NCBI RefSeq assembly: GCF_052857255.1
Contig: NC_135504.1
Location: forward strand, 133,784,929 to 133,848,928
Length of the DNA stretch: 64,000 bases
Direction of reading: 5' to 3'
Source of the DNA: Amblyomma americanum
Lineage: Eukaryota; Arthropoda; Arachnida; Ixodida; Ixodidae
This document shows positions 46,399 through 58,020 of this stretch, piece by piece. Below the pieces are notes generated by a model. That model made no database searches, had not been told where the DNA came from, and saw only the letters and a list, made by a program, of their open reading frames with translations. Each line of letters begins with the position of its first letter. Position 1 is the first letter of the stretch. The translations under genes and the position numbers were made by a program.

Positions 46399-47382
46399 CT
46401 AGGGCAGCACCTCGTAGTTCAGCTCACCGATGCGACGAAGAACCGTATACGGGCCAAAGTAGCGCTTCATGAGTTTCTCGGAGAGAAATCCACGCCGTAC
46501 CTGCGTACACACCCATACCTTGTCACCAGGGTTAAAATGAACATCACGTCGACGCAGATTGTACCGACGAGCGTCTGTATGCTGTTGGTGCTGGAGGCGG
46601 AGTCGAGCGAGTTGCCGAGCTTCCTCCGCGCGCTCGCAGACTAGACGGGCATCATCGACTACGTCGACAGACGGCTCGTGTGGCAACATAGCGTCAAGAA
46701 TTGTGGTGACCTGTCTGCCATGCCCCAGCTGGAAAGAGGACATACCTGTCGTCTCCTAAACTGTGGTATTACACGCGAAGGTAACGTAGGGTAGCACCTC
46801 GTCCCAACTGCGATGGGCGACGTCCACATACATGACGATCATGTCAGCCATCGTCTTCTTCAGCCTCTCCATCAGCCCATTGGTTTGCGGGTAGTACGCC
46901 GAATATCGGCGGTGGCTGGTGCAGCTGAGACGGAGGACCTCCTGTGAGAGCTGTGCCAGAAGCGCTGGACCCCGGTCAGTGATCAAAACGGCAGAGGCGC
47001 CATGACGGAGCAAAATGCACTCAATAAAAAACTGGACGGTCTCAGCAGCCGTCGCAGAAGGAAGTTCTCGGGACTCGGCGTATCGGGTTAGGTTGTTGGT
47101 GGCTATGATAATGTACTTGTTACCCGACTTCGACGTTGTAAATTGGCCGAGAAAATCCATTCCGATTGTGTGGAACAGAGCATGCGGTGGTTCTAGCGGC
47201 TGGAGAAGACCAGCTGGTCGTGTAGAAAGTCTTTTCCCTCTTTGGCACTCTCGACAAGTTTTGACGTAGTGACGCATGTACTTGGGAAGTTGCGGCCAAT
47301 AATAATTCTCTGGAATGCATGCAAGTGTTCGGCTGTAGCCAAGGTGACCAGCAGTAGGATCATCGTGACAAGCTTCAGCCAC
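46399..47382 (-). pseudogene. gypsy integrase (element 4)
   Basis: Zinc finger (CHDDPTAGHLG, CRECQRGK), catalytic core (IGMDFLGQF, ITDRGPAL, YYPQTNGLMERL) and a GPY/F-type module (MKRYFGPYTVLRR). A TAG at 46756-46758 (NTTV then ETTG in frame) splits it. The glutamic acid of the D-D-E triad is kept. Confidence 0.88.
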
Positions 47383-48610
47383 CTAGTCGCGCAAGTCTTC
47401 TGGCACAACAAGGAGCCATGACCTAGGGCTGCTGTCGAAGTTCTACTTGTACAATAGGCCGTGCAGAATCCTGAACGTCGGCAGAATACGCAGGAAAACA
47501 AGGGCACCACGTCTTTCGTGGCCATCCAGGTGACGAATCTGAGCACCATTGCGCTGCCGAGCAGCCATACCTGCCGTGTCCAATGCCACAAGGAAGCCGT
47601 CCTCGTCGTCATTATCGCCCCTGGCGCCGGATTCACGAGGGCCCGAGACAAACAGTCAGCATCATGATGTTTGCGGCAGGATTTGTAGATGATGGTGACG
47701 TTGTATTCCTGTAGCCGCAGGCTCCACCGAGGAAGGCGGCCTGCGGGGTCCTTGAGATTGCCGAGCCAGCACAGGGAATGGTGGTCGGTAACGACGCGAA
47801 AAGGTCGACCGTACAGGTAGAGCCGCAATTTGGTGATCGTCCAGATGACAGCGAGACACTCTTTTTCAGTTGTCGAGTAATTTCCCTCCGCCTTCGAAAG
47901 AGCTCGGCTGGCATAGGCAATAACCCGCTCGGCGCCGTCCTGGATTTGCACAAGCACTGCCCCTAGTCCTTTGTTGCTGGCGTCCGTGTGGAGTTCAGTG
48001 TAGGCATCTTGATCGAAATGGCCTAGTCTAGGAGGCGCTGCAAGGGCGTGCTTTAATTGCCGGAATGCTGATTGCTGCTCCCCGGTCCACGCAAAGGCGA
48101 CGCTATCCTTTGTAAGACGGTAAAATGGCGCTGTGATCTGGGCGAAGTTGCGAACGAAACGTCTGAAGTAGGCGCAGTGGCCAAGAAAGCTGCGGACAGT
48201 CTTCTTGTCGGATGGTGGAGGGAAGGATTCTACGGCAGCCATTTTCTCTGGATCTGGCTTCACACCCATTTGGCTGACGACATGGCCTAGGAACTTCAGC
48301 TCACTGTATGCGAAGCGGCGGTTGCGGCGGTATGCAAAGCGTGAGTCCGGCGGTTAGGAGAGCTTGAAGAACCGCTTCAAGGCACACAAGATATTCAGCG
48401 AAAGTGTGGGAGAAGATGACAGCGTCATCCAGATACACGAGACACGTCTGCCACTTCAGTCGGCGAGCACAGTATCCATGACTCGTTGAAATGTCGCCGG
48501 CGCTGTACACAGGCCAAACGGCATGACCTTAAACTCGTAGAGCCCATCCGGTGTTATAAACGCGGTCTTCTCGCGGTCGCGCTTCAGTATAAACTCTTCA
48601 AGTCGATGGA
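47383..48610 (-). pseudogene. gypsy RT and RNase H (element 4)
   Basis: Pieces in more than one frame: RT around 48301-48600 ([16 protein letters not shown] keeps YLDD), then VRSFLGHCAYFRRFVRNF and RNase H blocks (LHTDASNKGLGAVLV, STTEKECLAVIW, VVTDHHSLCWLG). After HHDADCLSRA the frame degenerates before the integrase finger. Confidence 0.85.
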
Positions 48611-48763
48611 CGAATAATAGCGGGCATGACGGAGACGGTCGAGACTGTCGTCGATGCGAAGTAGTGGATACACGTCCTTCTTGGTCACCTTATTGAGTCG
48701 CCTGTAGTCGACGCAAAATCGAAGGGTCCCGTCTTTTTTCTTGACCAGAACTACAGGGGCTGC

Positions 48764-49720
48764 TCACGGACGGCTGAATGGCTGGATGACGTCGTCGTTA
48801 ATCATTTCGCGCACTTGCTCTTGTATGGTTTCCCTCTCCTTCAAGGAAACGCGGTATGGCGGTTGGTGAATCGGGGGCATCGCGGTATCGACTATAATTC
48901 TATGCTTGGCGACGGGCGTCTGGCGAACTCGGGATGTCGTCGCGAAACAGTTGTGGTATCGATGCAAAAGCTAGAGCAGTTCGAGTTTGTGGGAAGGCTC
49001 AAGCTTGGGATCGATGTCCAGGGGCAACGTTGTAATGTCACATGACCCGGGAGGGGCCTCCTCCTCAGGCAGCGCAGCAGCTTCGCGAACGTCACTAAGT
49101 TCGTCTAGTTGGGCAATAACTACCCCTTTCGTCAGGTGCTGCGGCTCGTTCATGAAGTTGGTCAATAAAATGTTGGCACGCCCACGTTGAGCATTGGCGA
49201 TCCCTCGCGCTACCCCAATGCTCCGCGAAAGTAGCATCTGGACATTTCCTTCGAGAACGCCTTCGCCACATGCGGTGGTATCGGCTCTGACCGGCAGGAA
49301 AACGGTCGACAACGGCGGCAAGTGAACATGGTCGGCATCAACTTTCATGGCAGCGCAGGGGGGGGGGGGGGCTCGAGGAGGTATTGGTGACGAAGAGCGT
49401 GCGCAGAGGGTCAACTTGTTCTGCACTACATAGATTAGAGCGCCATACTCACGGAGAAAGTCTATGCCAAGAATAACGTCTTTGGAGCAATTCTCCAGGA
49501 TCATGAATGTGGCTGGGCACGTCTCACCTTGAATCTGAACGCGGCCAGTGCACTTGCCAACAGGGTTTACGAGGTGACCTCCCGCGGTACGTATGGGCGG
49601 GCCGTCCCACCGGGTGGTAACCTTGTGAAGACGCCGAGAGAAGTTGCCGCTGAAGACCGAGTAATCTGCACCCGTGTCGACAAGCGCCGTTACTTCACGA
49701 CCATCATTAAAACGTTGACA
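48764..49720 (-). pseudogene. gypsy protease and RT N-terminus (element 4)
   Basis: VDTGADYSV at 49656-49682 marks the protease active site; DVILGIDFLREYG follows. The frame then enters the RT N-terminus (PVAKHRIIVDTAM, YRVSLKERETIQEQVREM) and is lost near NDDVIQP. A G12 homopolymer near 49363 lies within. Confidence 0.82.
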
Positions 49721-50289
49721 TTGCTAGAGGCCACAGAACAGTCTTCGCTTCCAAGGGTGCCATTAGTCGAGCGGAGACATTCCAACGTAGGCGGAGGTTC
49801 TTTACTGCGTACAACACCGGCAACGCCACCTCCAGGCGTAGCCGTACTTAGTTTTCCCGACGTGGCGAAAGGCTCTCACGGCGAGATCCGCGAGAAGGGG
49901 GTGATGATCGGCGAGGGGACGGCGACCGGGAGGTGCGAGATGAAGCTGACACTGCCGATTGACAGCGTCGAAGATAGTCCTGTATATCGCGGGGCTGTTC
50001 ACCGTGGCGGGGGCGCGGATCAGCCCGGTTGAAACCTCGAAGGCCGAGTTCGCGGTACGGGCAGTAGCGGAATAAGTGGTCAGCTTAACCGCAGGTGAAA
50101 CACAGCGGCCTCCGGTCTGCAGTCCTCCAGATGTCGGTTTTCCTGCTGCCCAGTTGTTCCAGGTCCAGGTGTGCATCAGACGGGAGCACGAAGCACGAAC
50201 TCGTGGCGTCGAGAGCCGGAATCGACAGCGGCCTGGTACTGACGATGTACGGGAGGTGGACGACGGACGGCGGCGGCGTAGCTCAGAGA

Positions 50290-51225
50290 TGGTTAGTCGG
50301 CTGCAGCTCCTATGGGTACGTCTTTGGACGCCAGCGCGTGTCGCAGTTCGTCCCAAACAGTCGTCGCCATGGAGACAGATTCAGGCTGGTCAGGAGCTGG
50401 GAACACCCTTTTCAGCTCCTCTCGGACGACGTCGCGGATAATTTCGCGAACATCGGCCAGGCCACCACCGCTAAGGCCGGACAAAGCAAGACTTGAGACA
50501 ACAGGAAGGGCGCTTAGTCGCCGAAAGTGACTGGTTCTAGTCGCCAATGAGTGCTCGATGTTGGTAGCTTCAGCGACGAATTCGGCTACTGTGGTAGGAG
50601 GATTGCGGACGAGGCCTCCAAAGATGTCATTCCGGATACCCCTCATCAAGGCCCGAACCTTCTTCTCTTCAGTAGCCCGAAGGTCAGCGCGGGCACTCAG
50701 ACACAGTACGTCTTCGACGAAACTTCTCACGCTCTCGGTGGGAGCCTGGATACGAGCATGGAGCACATCTCTTCAGAGTGCTGTTGCCGATGCTGGTTTG
50801 CAAATGTGCGTGCCAGTTCGCTCTTGCATATCTCCCATGATGTTAGCTACGCCTCGTGGTTCTCGAACCAGTATTTCGTTGTGGTATCTAAGGAGAAATA
50901 CAGGTTCTGCAGATATTGGTCGGGTGTCCACCATAGTGCTGGACCCAGTCTTCAACATCATCAAGTCCATCGCCAAGGAACGGAGTGACACATCTTGGGG
51001 TGACAGGCACGTAGACGATCCTCGGCGCAATCGCGGGGTCGGTTTGTCGTAACTGGGACGGCATGGTGGCGTTGGTTGTCCTAGATGTCCTCGATCCCGC
51101 GGGCTAGAGTCCGAATTCCGGCGCTTGGCCTTGCTGCCGTCGGCTAGCGCGAGTCTGTTTCTCCCGAGGGCTCCAGACTTAGTACCGGGCTCGAATTGCG
51201 GGGCGGTGTGTGGCATGACATGCGT
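50290..51225 (-). pseudogene. gypsy Gag remnant (element 4)
   Basis: Two frames carry Gag sequence: an N-terminal part ending near 50773 and a capsid part at 50293-50766 (RSFVEDVLCLSARAD, EEKKVRALMRGI, TVAEFVAEATNIE) that parallels the Gag of element 3. A shift near 50770 separates them. The zinc knuckle downstream is degraded. Confidence 0.75.
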
Positions 51226-51226
51226 A

Positions 51227-51242
51227 CCCAGCAGCTCCACCA
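51227..51242 (-). promoter_or_regulatory. Primer binding site of element 4
   Basis: TGGTGGAGCTGCTGGG on minus, two bases from the LTR, one base different from that of element 3. Confidence 0.7.
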
Positions 51243-51244
51243 AA

Positions 51245-51392
51245 TGTCACGGCTTGCTTGACGTAGAGGCCGGCGGCGAGCACAGCTGGTGATAGCCGTA
51301 GCACAAGAACACACGAACCAAAACACAGGTCCGCCAGCAGCAGCGTCGTCTTCGGCACGCGGCAATCGCACTTCAACTTTCTCTTCGCTAAA
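51245..51392 (-). repeat. 5' LTR of element 4
   Basis: TGTCACGGCTTGC...CTAAA; the terminal CA has become AA. It is the longer of the two LTRs and includes CAGCTGGTGATAGCCGTAG missing from its partner. Confidence 0.83.
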
Positions 51393-51559
51393 ATATTCCG
51401 GAGGAGCAAGGTTTTTCTGCCTTACATTAACAGATTTGCGGTGACTGCGTGGAAATAATACTTTTCCCGTCAGTACACCTTCGGTGGAGGAAGATTAACC
51501 AGCTATAGGAAATTACGGGAAAGAAGTTGAGCGACTCGTCGTTAGCCAGCATGCATAAT

Positions 51560-52840
51560 TCATCCCTCTCGCAGAAAATACTCCGAATGACATCCAGAAA
51601 TACCGACCAATATCAATTATTAGTGCCCTAATAGAGTATTTGAGAAATTATTATTGTAACGTTTTGCCCATTTTCTAGATAAATATAATGTACTAGTAGA
51701 TAACTAGCAAAGTTTTAGGAAAAACAGCTACTTCCACGATTGTACAGTGGGTTTAAGTGAATTCATCAAAAAAGTATTAAATAACAAAGAGTACGTAGTT
51801 AAAATTTGACACCTTGAACCGTAATATACTATCAAAATTACATTGGTATGGATTCAGAGGTCAAGAAAAGCAGTTTTTCGAAAGCTATCTTTCTGGCCGC
51901 AAGCTGTGTGTTAAAATAGACAAATCCGCGTCAAGCGTTCATTCAGTCCTGTGCGGCGTGCTTCAGGGATCAGTATTAGGACAATTACTTTTTTGTACAT
52001 AAAGGATCTGCCAGAAGCTTTGAACTATGCCCAAACTACTATGTATGCTGATGATACAGCCCTTCTCATCTCTAGTCTTGAACCTAATATGGTAGAAAGG
52101 CACGCTAATAGTGCTTTCTCTGATCTGGCAGTGGTTTTTACAAAATAAATTAACAATACACACCTCAAAGACTAAATACATTGTCTTCTCCAGTCTATGT
52201 AAAAATTAAAATAGCTTAAAGGAGTTACGAATAGGCGCAACCCCCTCGAACGAGTCGATAAACAGGTATATCTTGGTGTAACTCTAGACTTAGCTTTCAA
52301 TTTTAATCCTCACATAATTCCTGTAAAAAGTAAATTGAGGCGACATTGTTTTTCCTAATAAAAGCTAGAAAGTGCTTCTCGCTTCGCACATTAGAACTTT
52401 TGTATTATTGCCATTTTCAAAACAATATGACTTACTGTGTAGAATCCTGGGGCTTACATATAAGAAGTTCATAAACATCCATTTTAAAAAAAAAAGCCCT
52501 TCGTATAGTAACACATAGTAAACACACAGATAGATCCGCTCTGCTCTTTCGTGGCCTAGACGTCACACCTTTCTTTGCTATGCGGGATTTCAAACTAGCT
52601 TGTGTAGTTATACATATACTAAACCATAACATCCCGCTATCATCATCTGTTTTCGTATATCCATCTCGTCCAACTAGAAATTTTTTCAATTGTCATTTTC
52701 ACAATTGCGCTGTTAATAATGTTTACGGTAATAACTTTTGCCTAAGCTACTGCTAAAATTTGGAACCAACTGCCTGCTAACTTAAAATAAAGTCGATTGT
52801 CAATCGCCGATATAAAAAATTTTTCCGGAGCCAGCAATAT
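51560..52840 (+). pseudogene. Decayed LINE RT remnant, plus strand
   Basis: In order on plus: QKYRPISI near 51595, LSKLHWYGFRGQEKQFFESY then LSGRKLCVK at 51830-51920, a GVLQGSVLGQLLF motif B, YIKDLPEALNY, MYADDTALLIS (motif C) at 52040, and a FN....WNQLPANLK block near 52760. The active-site YADD survives but shifts and stops break every block. Type CR1/L2/Jockey without RNase H. Confidence 0.75.
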
Positions 52841-53119
52841 TAGACTCTACCAAAATCAGTGTTTTTCTTCGATACATTCATTCTTTTTTGTGCTGCAAAC
52901 TATTTGTAATAAGGAACGTCTTGCAAAGCACAGCGTCGCGAACAACCAGCGGTACAGTCCAGGCACAGACCAGAGGCAGCCGCCAGTCCAGAGCACGCGC
53001 GAGGAGCGGAGCCTTCGGCGCTCGAGCTCCGTAGCGTTCGGCGCTTCTCATCGTCTTTTTCGTTAAGCGCCAGCCTCTGAAGATTCCAAAGCAGAAGACC
53101 CCGAGCGAAAGGGTGCCAT

Positions 53120-54502
53120 CCTAGCGGCCTAGGGCAATGTGACGACGGCGGGGTCGTAGAATGCATGGTTTGAGGCCGGTCGTGTGGGAAATGGCGCGGC
53201 CTCGGCAACGATGATCAGGGGATGGCGTAAGGACCGGGTTCGATAAGGTAACTGACGGGGGATGTCTTCTGAAGAATACGGTAGGTTCCCTGGTATTTGC
53301 TAACAAGTTTGGAGGAAAGGCCGGGACCTGAGGAGGGTACCCAGAGCCAGACCAGGGTCAGGAAGGTAAGCGGGAGGAAGCGTAGGGGGATCACGGGTGC
53401 TTTTCTGCTGCTGCTGCTGCTGCTGAGCGTGAGAAGTGAAGGACAGGGCAAGCTGTCGGCATTCTTTGGCATAAGTTGCGGCTTGAGAAAGAGTTGTAAA
53501 TTGGGAAGAATCAGGGCGGTAAGGTAGAATGGTGTCCACTGTGCAAGAAGGCTCACGGCCGTACAGGAGAACGCAAGAAAAGAATCCGGTAGTGGCATGA
53601 GCAGCGGAGTTATAAGCTTATGTGACAAAAGGGAGAACGCGGTCCCAATTACAATAATCGGAAGCAACATACATGGCCAGCATGCCGCCGAGGGGGCAGT
53701 TAAAACGCTCAACCATGCCATTTGTCTGGGGATGGTAGGCGGAGCTGGTGCGGTGAACGATGTTGCATCCCTGAAGGAGAGCGTCTACAGCTTCGGAGAG
53801 GAAGGCAGGACCTCTATCACTGAGCAGCTCTTTGGGCGCATCATGGCGAAGAATGATGCGATGGAGAATGAAGGACGCAATGTCGTGGGCTGTAGCGGAT
53901 GGTAAAGGCGACGTTTCAGCGTAGCGTGTAAGGTGGTCGAAGGCAACGATGATCCGGTGGTTCCCGGTTGATGTGCTGCGAAGAGGGCCGCAGAGATCGA
54001 TGCCAACACGCTCGAAGGGCTGCGCTGGGCAAGGCAGCGGCTGCATAGGAGCGGCGGGTCGGCGAGGTGGATGTTTGCGTCGCTGGCATCCAGTGCAGGA
54101 CTGAACGAACTGGCGGACATAATGGGCCATCCCACGCCAGTAGTACCGCTGTCGTACACGGGTGAAAGTCTTCAAGAATCCGGCATGCGCACACTGGGGA
54201 TCATCGTGGTAGGAAGAGCAAATGAAGGAGCGCAGATGTGTCGGAATGACGAGAAGCCACTTGCGACCATCCGGGGGGGGGGGGGGGGGGGGTTGTTGCG
54301 GCGGTAAAGAAGCTCGTCACGGATGGCGAAATGGTGGGACTGACGACGGAGAGCACGGGAAGGAGGTAAAAACGGTTGGCCAGATAAGAGATCTAAGAGG
54401 CAAGTGATCCACGGGTCTTTGCATTGCTCGGAAGCCATATCAGCTTTGGGGACCTGCCCTGCAGCCCCCTGAGTTTGCTTTCCCGCGAGGCACCGTGCAG
54501 CG
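53120..54502 (-). pseudogene. gypsy integrase (element 5)
   Basis: Starts with the linker [12 protein letters not shown], then the zinc finger region (partly frame-shifted; [15 protein letters not shown]), the D-D-E core ([32 protein letters not shown]) and, after a shift near 53720, a C-terminal module (LVSKYQGTYRILQKTSPV). A G20 homopolymer at 54273-54292 lies in the linker. Several shifts make it non-functional. Confidence 0.85.
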
Positions 54503-54506
54503 GCAG

Positions 54507-55040
54507 TGTCACCTCGAGGCTGAGCGCATTCCCCTGTAAGTTACATTAACTGGCAAGAGAGGGCGCCAGCATCGCTGCGCGCGAGACTTCCAAAGCCCGC
54601 GCGCGGGAGAGGGGCAGGTGTGGCTTCGGCTGGGATCGTCTGCGCGACCGGACGTGCCGCTCGCGGCTCCGCTCTTCGCCGGCGGGGCGAGGAAGCGACG
54701 GGGAGACAGGCTCCCGTACTCGTCCCGTCCGGCCTTCGGAGTATATATCCCTTGCAATAGCGCAGGCGAACATTCGCTCGGAAACTTGCTGGTGAGTCGG
54801 ACGACCTTGATTCATTAGCGTACCTTGTTGCTAGCTGGCGTTATTGTTTCTGTAGCAATAAATGCCTGTTTGTGTCAGCCAATGTGTCGTTCCTTTGTTC
54901 CCCCAGAGCAAGGCCCGCCGTGGTCGGCGAGCGCTCGGTAGCGTACGCGATCACGGGGTGGGGTCCGGGCGGCTTTGAACCGTGTCAGCCGCGATTGAGG
55001 GGGGAGAACATACGTATCTCCCCAATTCAACCTCCACACA
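54507..55040 (+). repeat. Solo LTR inserted in element 5
   Basis: 534 bases from TGTCACCTCG to CCACACA, flanked by GCAG on both sides (54503-54506, 55041-55044). On plus it has a TATATA box (54742-54748), AATAAA (54857-54862) and the short inverted ends TGT/ACA. Taking out the LTR and one GCAG restores the pol frame exactly (...LTFES then AARCLAG...), which supports the boundaries. No internal gene remains, so it arose by LTR-LTR recombination. Confidence 0.85.
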
Positions 55041-55804
55041 GCAGACTCAAACGTCAAAGAAGCAAGGGCAGATATAAAAGGCACTGCCTCATATGGTACA
55101 GGGGAACGTGAGAGGGCATCATCATCTGCATGTTTGCTGCCGGAACGATATATAAGGCGAATGTCATACGCTTGGAGTCGCAGAGCCGAGCGCGCCAGTC
55201 GACCAGAAGGATCTTTTAAAGAGGATAACCAGCAGAAGGCGTGGTGATCGGTGACAACGTCAAAAGGGCACCCGTACAGGTAGGGGCGAAATTTGACGAT
55301 CGCCCAAAGGATGGCTAAACACTCCATCTCGGTGACAGAATAGTTGGCTTCAGCTTTTGGGAGTGTCCGGCTAGCGTAAGCCACAAAGTATTTGTCACAG
55401 CCTTGCTTGCGCTGAGCGAGTATTGCACCGAGGCCGACTCTGCTGGCATCGGTGTGGAGTTCCGTCAAAGAACGAGGGTCAAAGTGACGCAGAACTGGAG
55501 GAGTGGTCAGGAGGCGAAGGAGTGTCATAAACGCATTATCACAGGCTGGCGACCAGGCCGAAAGTTCATGGCTTGAAAGCATCTTGGTCAGGGGATCGAT
55601 GATAGTGGCGAAATTGCGGACAAAGCGGAGTAGTATGAGCACAGGCCGACGAAGCTGCGGAGGTCTTTTACAGAAGTGGGCTTCGGAAATTCAGCCATAG
55701 CTCGTAACTTGGCCGGGTCCGGAAGAACACCATCCTTCGACACATGTCCGAGAATAGTGAGCCGCCGTGCTCCGAAGCGGCACTTTCTCAAATTGGGTGG
55801 GAGG
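55041..55804 (-). pseudogene. gypsy late RT and RNase H (element 5)
   Basis: KCRFGARRLTILGHV and [11 protein letters not shown] at the right, a small deletion shifting the frame near 55635, then [13 protein letters not shown] and RNase H blocks [37 protein letters not shown] and [13 protein letters not shown]. It stops at the solo LTR. Confidence 0.85.
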
Positions 55805-56373
55805 TGTTGCAAATGGGTCGCAAGCCCCAAGGGTAGCGTTGGCCTGGCGGCCTGGGGCACAGCTGGAAACATCCGAAGGTCCTGGCAAAGGATGAGTCGA
55901 CTGCCAACAGAACAACTTGTTTATTCTAGCATCGCAAAAAAGCAGCCGGTCAGGGCGACCGCGTTACTCGACAGAAGAAATCGAAGTCTGTCTTTGGCGT
56001 CCGGGGCAGCTGCTTTTATACCCTCGGAGTCGAGGGCAAGAAGGAACGGCTCGGGATGAGGCGCACGAGACGGCGACGCACGGATATGTTGAGACGTGAC
56101 GTGACGCGTCCGCCGGGCCGGCGCCGGTCAGACCTCCTCGCCTCCCAGTTGGGGAGCTCCTCTCCCCGGCTGCCGCGCTTTGACAAGAGTGGGCACCAAC
56201 ATGCACACACACACACACACGAAGACACGTGGCATTGAAACCTGCCTGGACGCGCTTGGCGGGAGGCGTTGCGGCAGCGCTGAACGGGCCAAAATGACCG
56301 CCACTTTGAACGAAGCCCCGGCGTCCGTTGTATCCGCGCCGGCTATACCGCGCGTCGTAGGCGAAACGTAACA
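55805..56373 (-). repeat. LTR, probably 3' LTR of element 6
   Basis: 569 bases, on minus TGTTACGTTTCGCC to TTTGCAACA, with GGGTATAAAAGCAG near 56021 as TATA box and GAATAAACAAG near 55920 as polyadenylation signal. The sequences on its two sides do not match as a target duplication (GAGG versus GACC), so it is not a simple solo LTR. To its right on minus lies GGCGGGGCGGTC, which could be a polypurine tract. It may end element 6 or be the 5' LTR of an internally deleted element 5. Confidence 0.65.
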
Positions 56374-56853
56374 GACCGCCCCGCCGGGAGAAGGAGATCC
56401 CGATGGTCAGGGGACTGCATCCGCTGTCCGGAGGGATGTCGCTCGATGATGCTCGTAATCGAAATCGGTCGTCCCTCGGCGTTGCTTGAGCGCAGCGCAC
56501 AGAGAAGGCCTCGTTCTCAGGTTCAGGTTCACACAGGACACTGCAAAGTGACTTCGGGAGAGTTGCCATTTTTGTTCTCGTTCCCAGCAAGCGTTAGAAC
56601 TACGCCGAAACGCAACCGCTCTGTCAGCAAGCACGACACAACCCTCACTAAGCTCTGCCAGGCTCTTTCCCCTTTTATACTACTGCCTTGTTCCTTACAG
56701 TAGTTAAGCAGCCCTCAGAACGCGTCCACAAATGGGAAAATTGCACTAGAAAGCACGTCATAACTTTCAAACACTAAACAAAAGCAATATGGTAAAAATC
56801 CTGCCTCTGGAAGAAAACATCAGTAACAAACAACTTTGAGGCGGATTCCTACG
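56374..56853 (-). other. Noncoding region between element 6 pol and the LTR
   Basis: Probably the 3' UTR of element 6. On minus it has AGTATAAAAGGGG near 56676, a TATA-like box that would be more expected in an LTR, so a second, unrecognised LTR cannot be ruled out. Confidence 0.45.
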
Positions 56854-58020
56854 TTAGGGTCCTCGACTTAAGCCATCGGCGTTACCGTTGAGACTACCCT
56901 TTTTGTAACGCACCTCAAAGGAATATTGTTGCAAAGCGAGGCTCCAGCGCAGGAGGCGGCCATTTTTGGGAGAGATGGTCTGCAGCCATTGGAGAGTGCA
57001 GTGATCCGTCTCAATGATAAACCTCGAGCCGGCTAGGTAGCATGACAATTTCTGAACGGCCCACACGAGACACGCACACTCTTTCTCGGTGGCGCTGTAC
57101 GCCTGCTCACGACAGGTCAGCTTACGACTAGCATACAGGACGGGGTGTTCCACTTCTCCATTTTCCCGTTGGCACAGTACAACGCCCATGCCTCGCTCAC
57201 TAGCATCGCACTGAACAACGAACCCTTTTGTGTAGTCTGGCGATCGTAGCACAGGCTGGCTTGTTAGGGCGCTCTTTAGGGCGCTAAAAGCTCTTTCCTT
57301 TGTCTCGCCCCAGACGACTGTTTGGGGCTCTGTTTTTCTTAGAGCATCCGTCAGGCGAGCCGCGATATCGGAGTACCTGGGGATGTACCTCTGATAGTAG
57401 CCAGCGACACCTAAGAACGACCGAATATCGGTCTTTGTGCGCGGTTGCGGGAAGTCTCGCGCAGCGGCCACCTTTATTTCAGAGGGGCGGCGACGACCCT
57501 GTCCAATCACGTGACCGAGGTAGACAACCTCGGCCTGTGCTAATTGGCACTTGGGAGCCTTGACTGTCAAGCCCGCTTCGCGCAGGCGGGTTAGCACTGC
57601 CCGCAAGTGTGCCATATGCTCAGACCAGGATGCGGAGAATATCGCTACGTCGTCTAAATACGGTAAAGCAAATTCTCCCTGTCCCCGCAACACTTTGTCC
57701 ATGAGGCTTGAAAAGCAGTGTAGCGCGTTCTTCAAACCAAAACTCAAAACTTTAGGACGGAATGTTCCCATTGGTGAAATGAACGCCGCATACCTACTAG
57801 CCTCTTCTGTAAGTGGAACCTGCCAATAACCCCTGACAAGATCTAGGGTGGAAATAAACTGAGCGCTAACTTTCTCAAGGCGCTCCTCGATGTTAGGGTT
57901 AGGATGAATTTGATCCTTAGTGATGGAATTAAGCCTGCGGTAGTCGACGCAAGGACGAGGTTCCTTGCCCGGTACCTCAACTAAAATCAAAGGGGAGGTA
58001 TAATCACTCTCACCGCCTCA
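56854..58020 (-). pseudogene. RT and RNase H of element 6
   Basis: After a one-base shift near 58020: [14 protein letters not shown], motif A (FISTLDLVRGYWQVPL), motif B (FGLKNALHCF), motif C (LPYLDDVAIF), RSFLGVAGYYQRYIP, then RNase H (FVVQCDASERGMGVVL, SATEKECACLVW, IETDHCTLQWL) ending with GNADGLSRGP and a stop at 56854. No integrase follows, in contrast to elements 3-5. All catalytic residues visible are intact. Confidence 0.9.

Larger units (their letters stand above)
46062..51392 (-). mobile_element. Ty3/gypsy LTR retrotransposon, decayed (element 4)
   Basis: Same gene order, primer binding site and polypurine-side hairpin as element 3, but short LTRs (129 and 148 bases). ATAT flanks it exactly on both sides (46058-46061 and 51393-51396), a clean 4-base target duplication. 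All genes are broken by several stops and shifts. Related to but clearly different from element 3. Confidence 0.88.
52905..55804 (-). mobile_element. Ty3/gypsy element, truncated and interrupted (element 5)
   Basis: Minus-strand pol from late RT through RNase H and integrase in the standard order. It lacks gag, protease and the RT core: on the right it is cut by the LTR at 55805-56373. On the left, coding ends near 53120 and similarity to element sequence fades toward 52905; I could not find a matching LTR. A solo LTR is inserted in the pol gene. Confidence 0.8.

Noticed and set aside
55805..56373. Simple solo LTR inside element 5
   Set aside because: No target duplication, and the sequence to the right does not continue element 5 RT.
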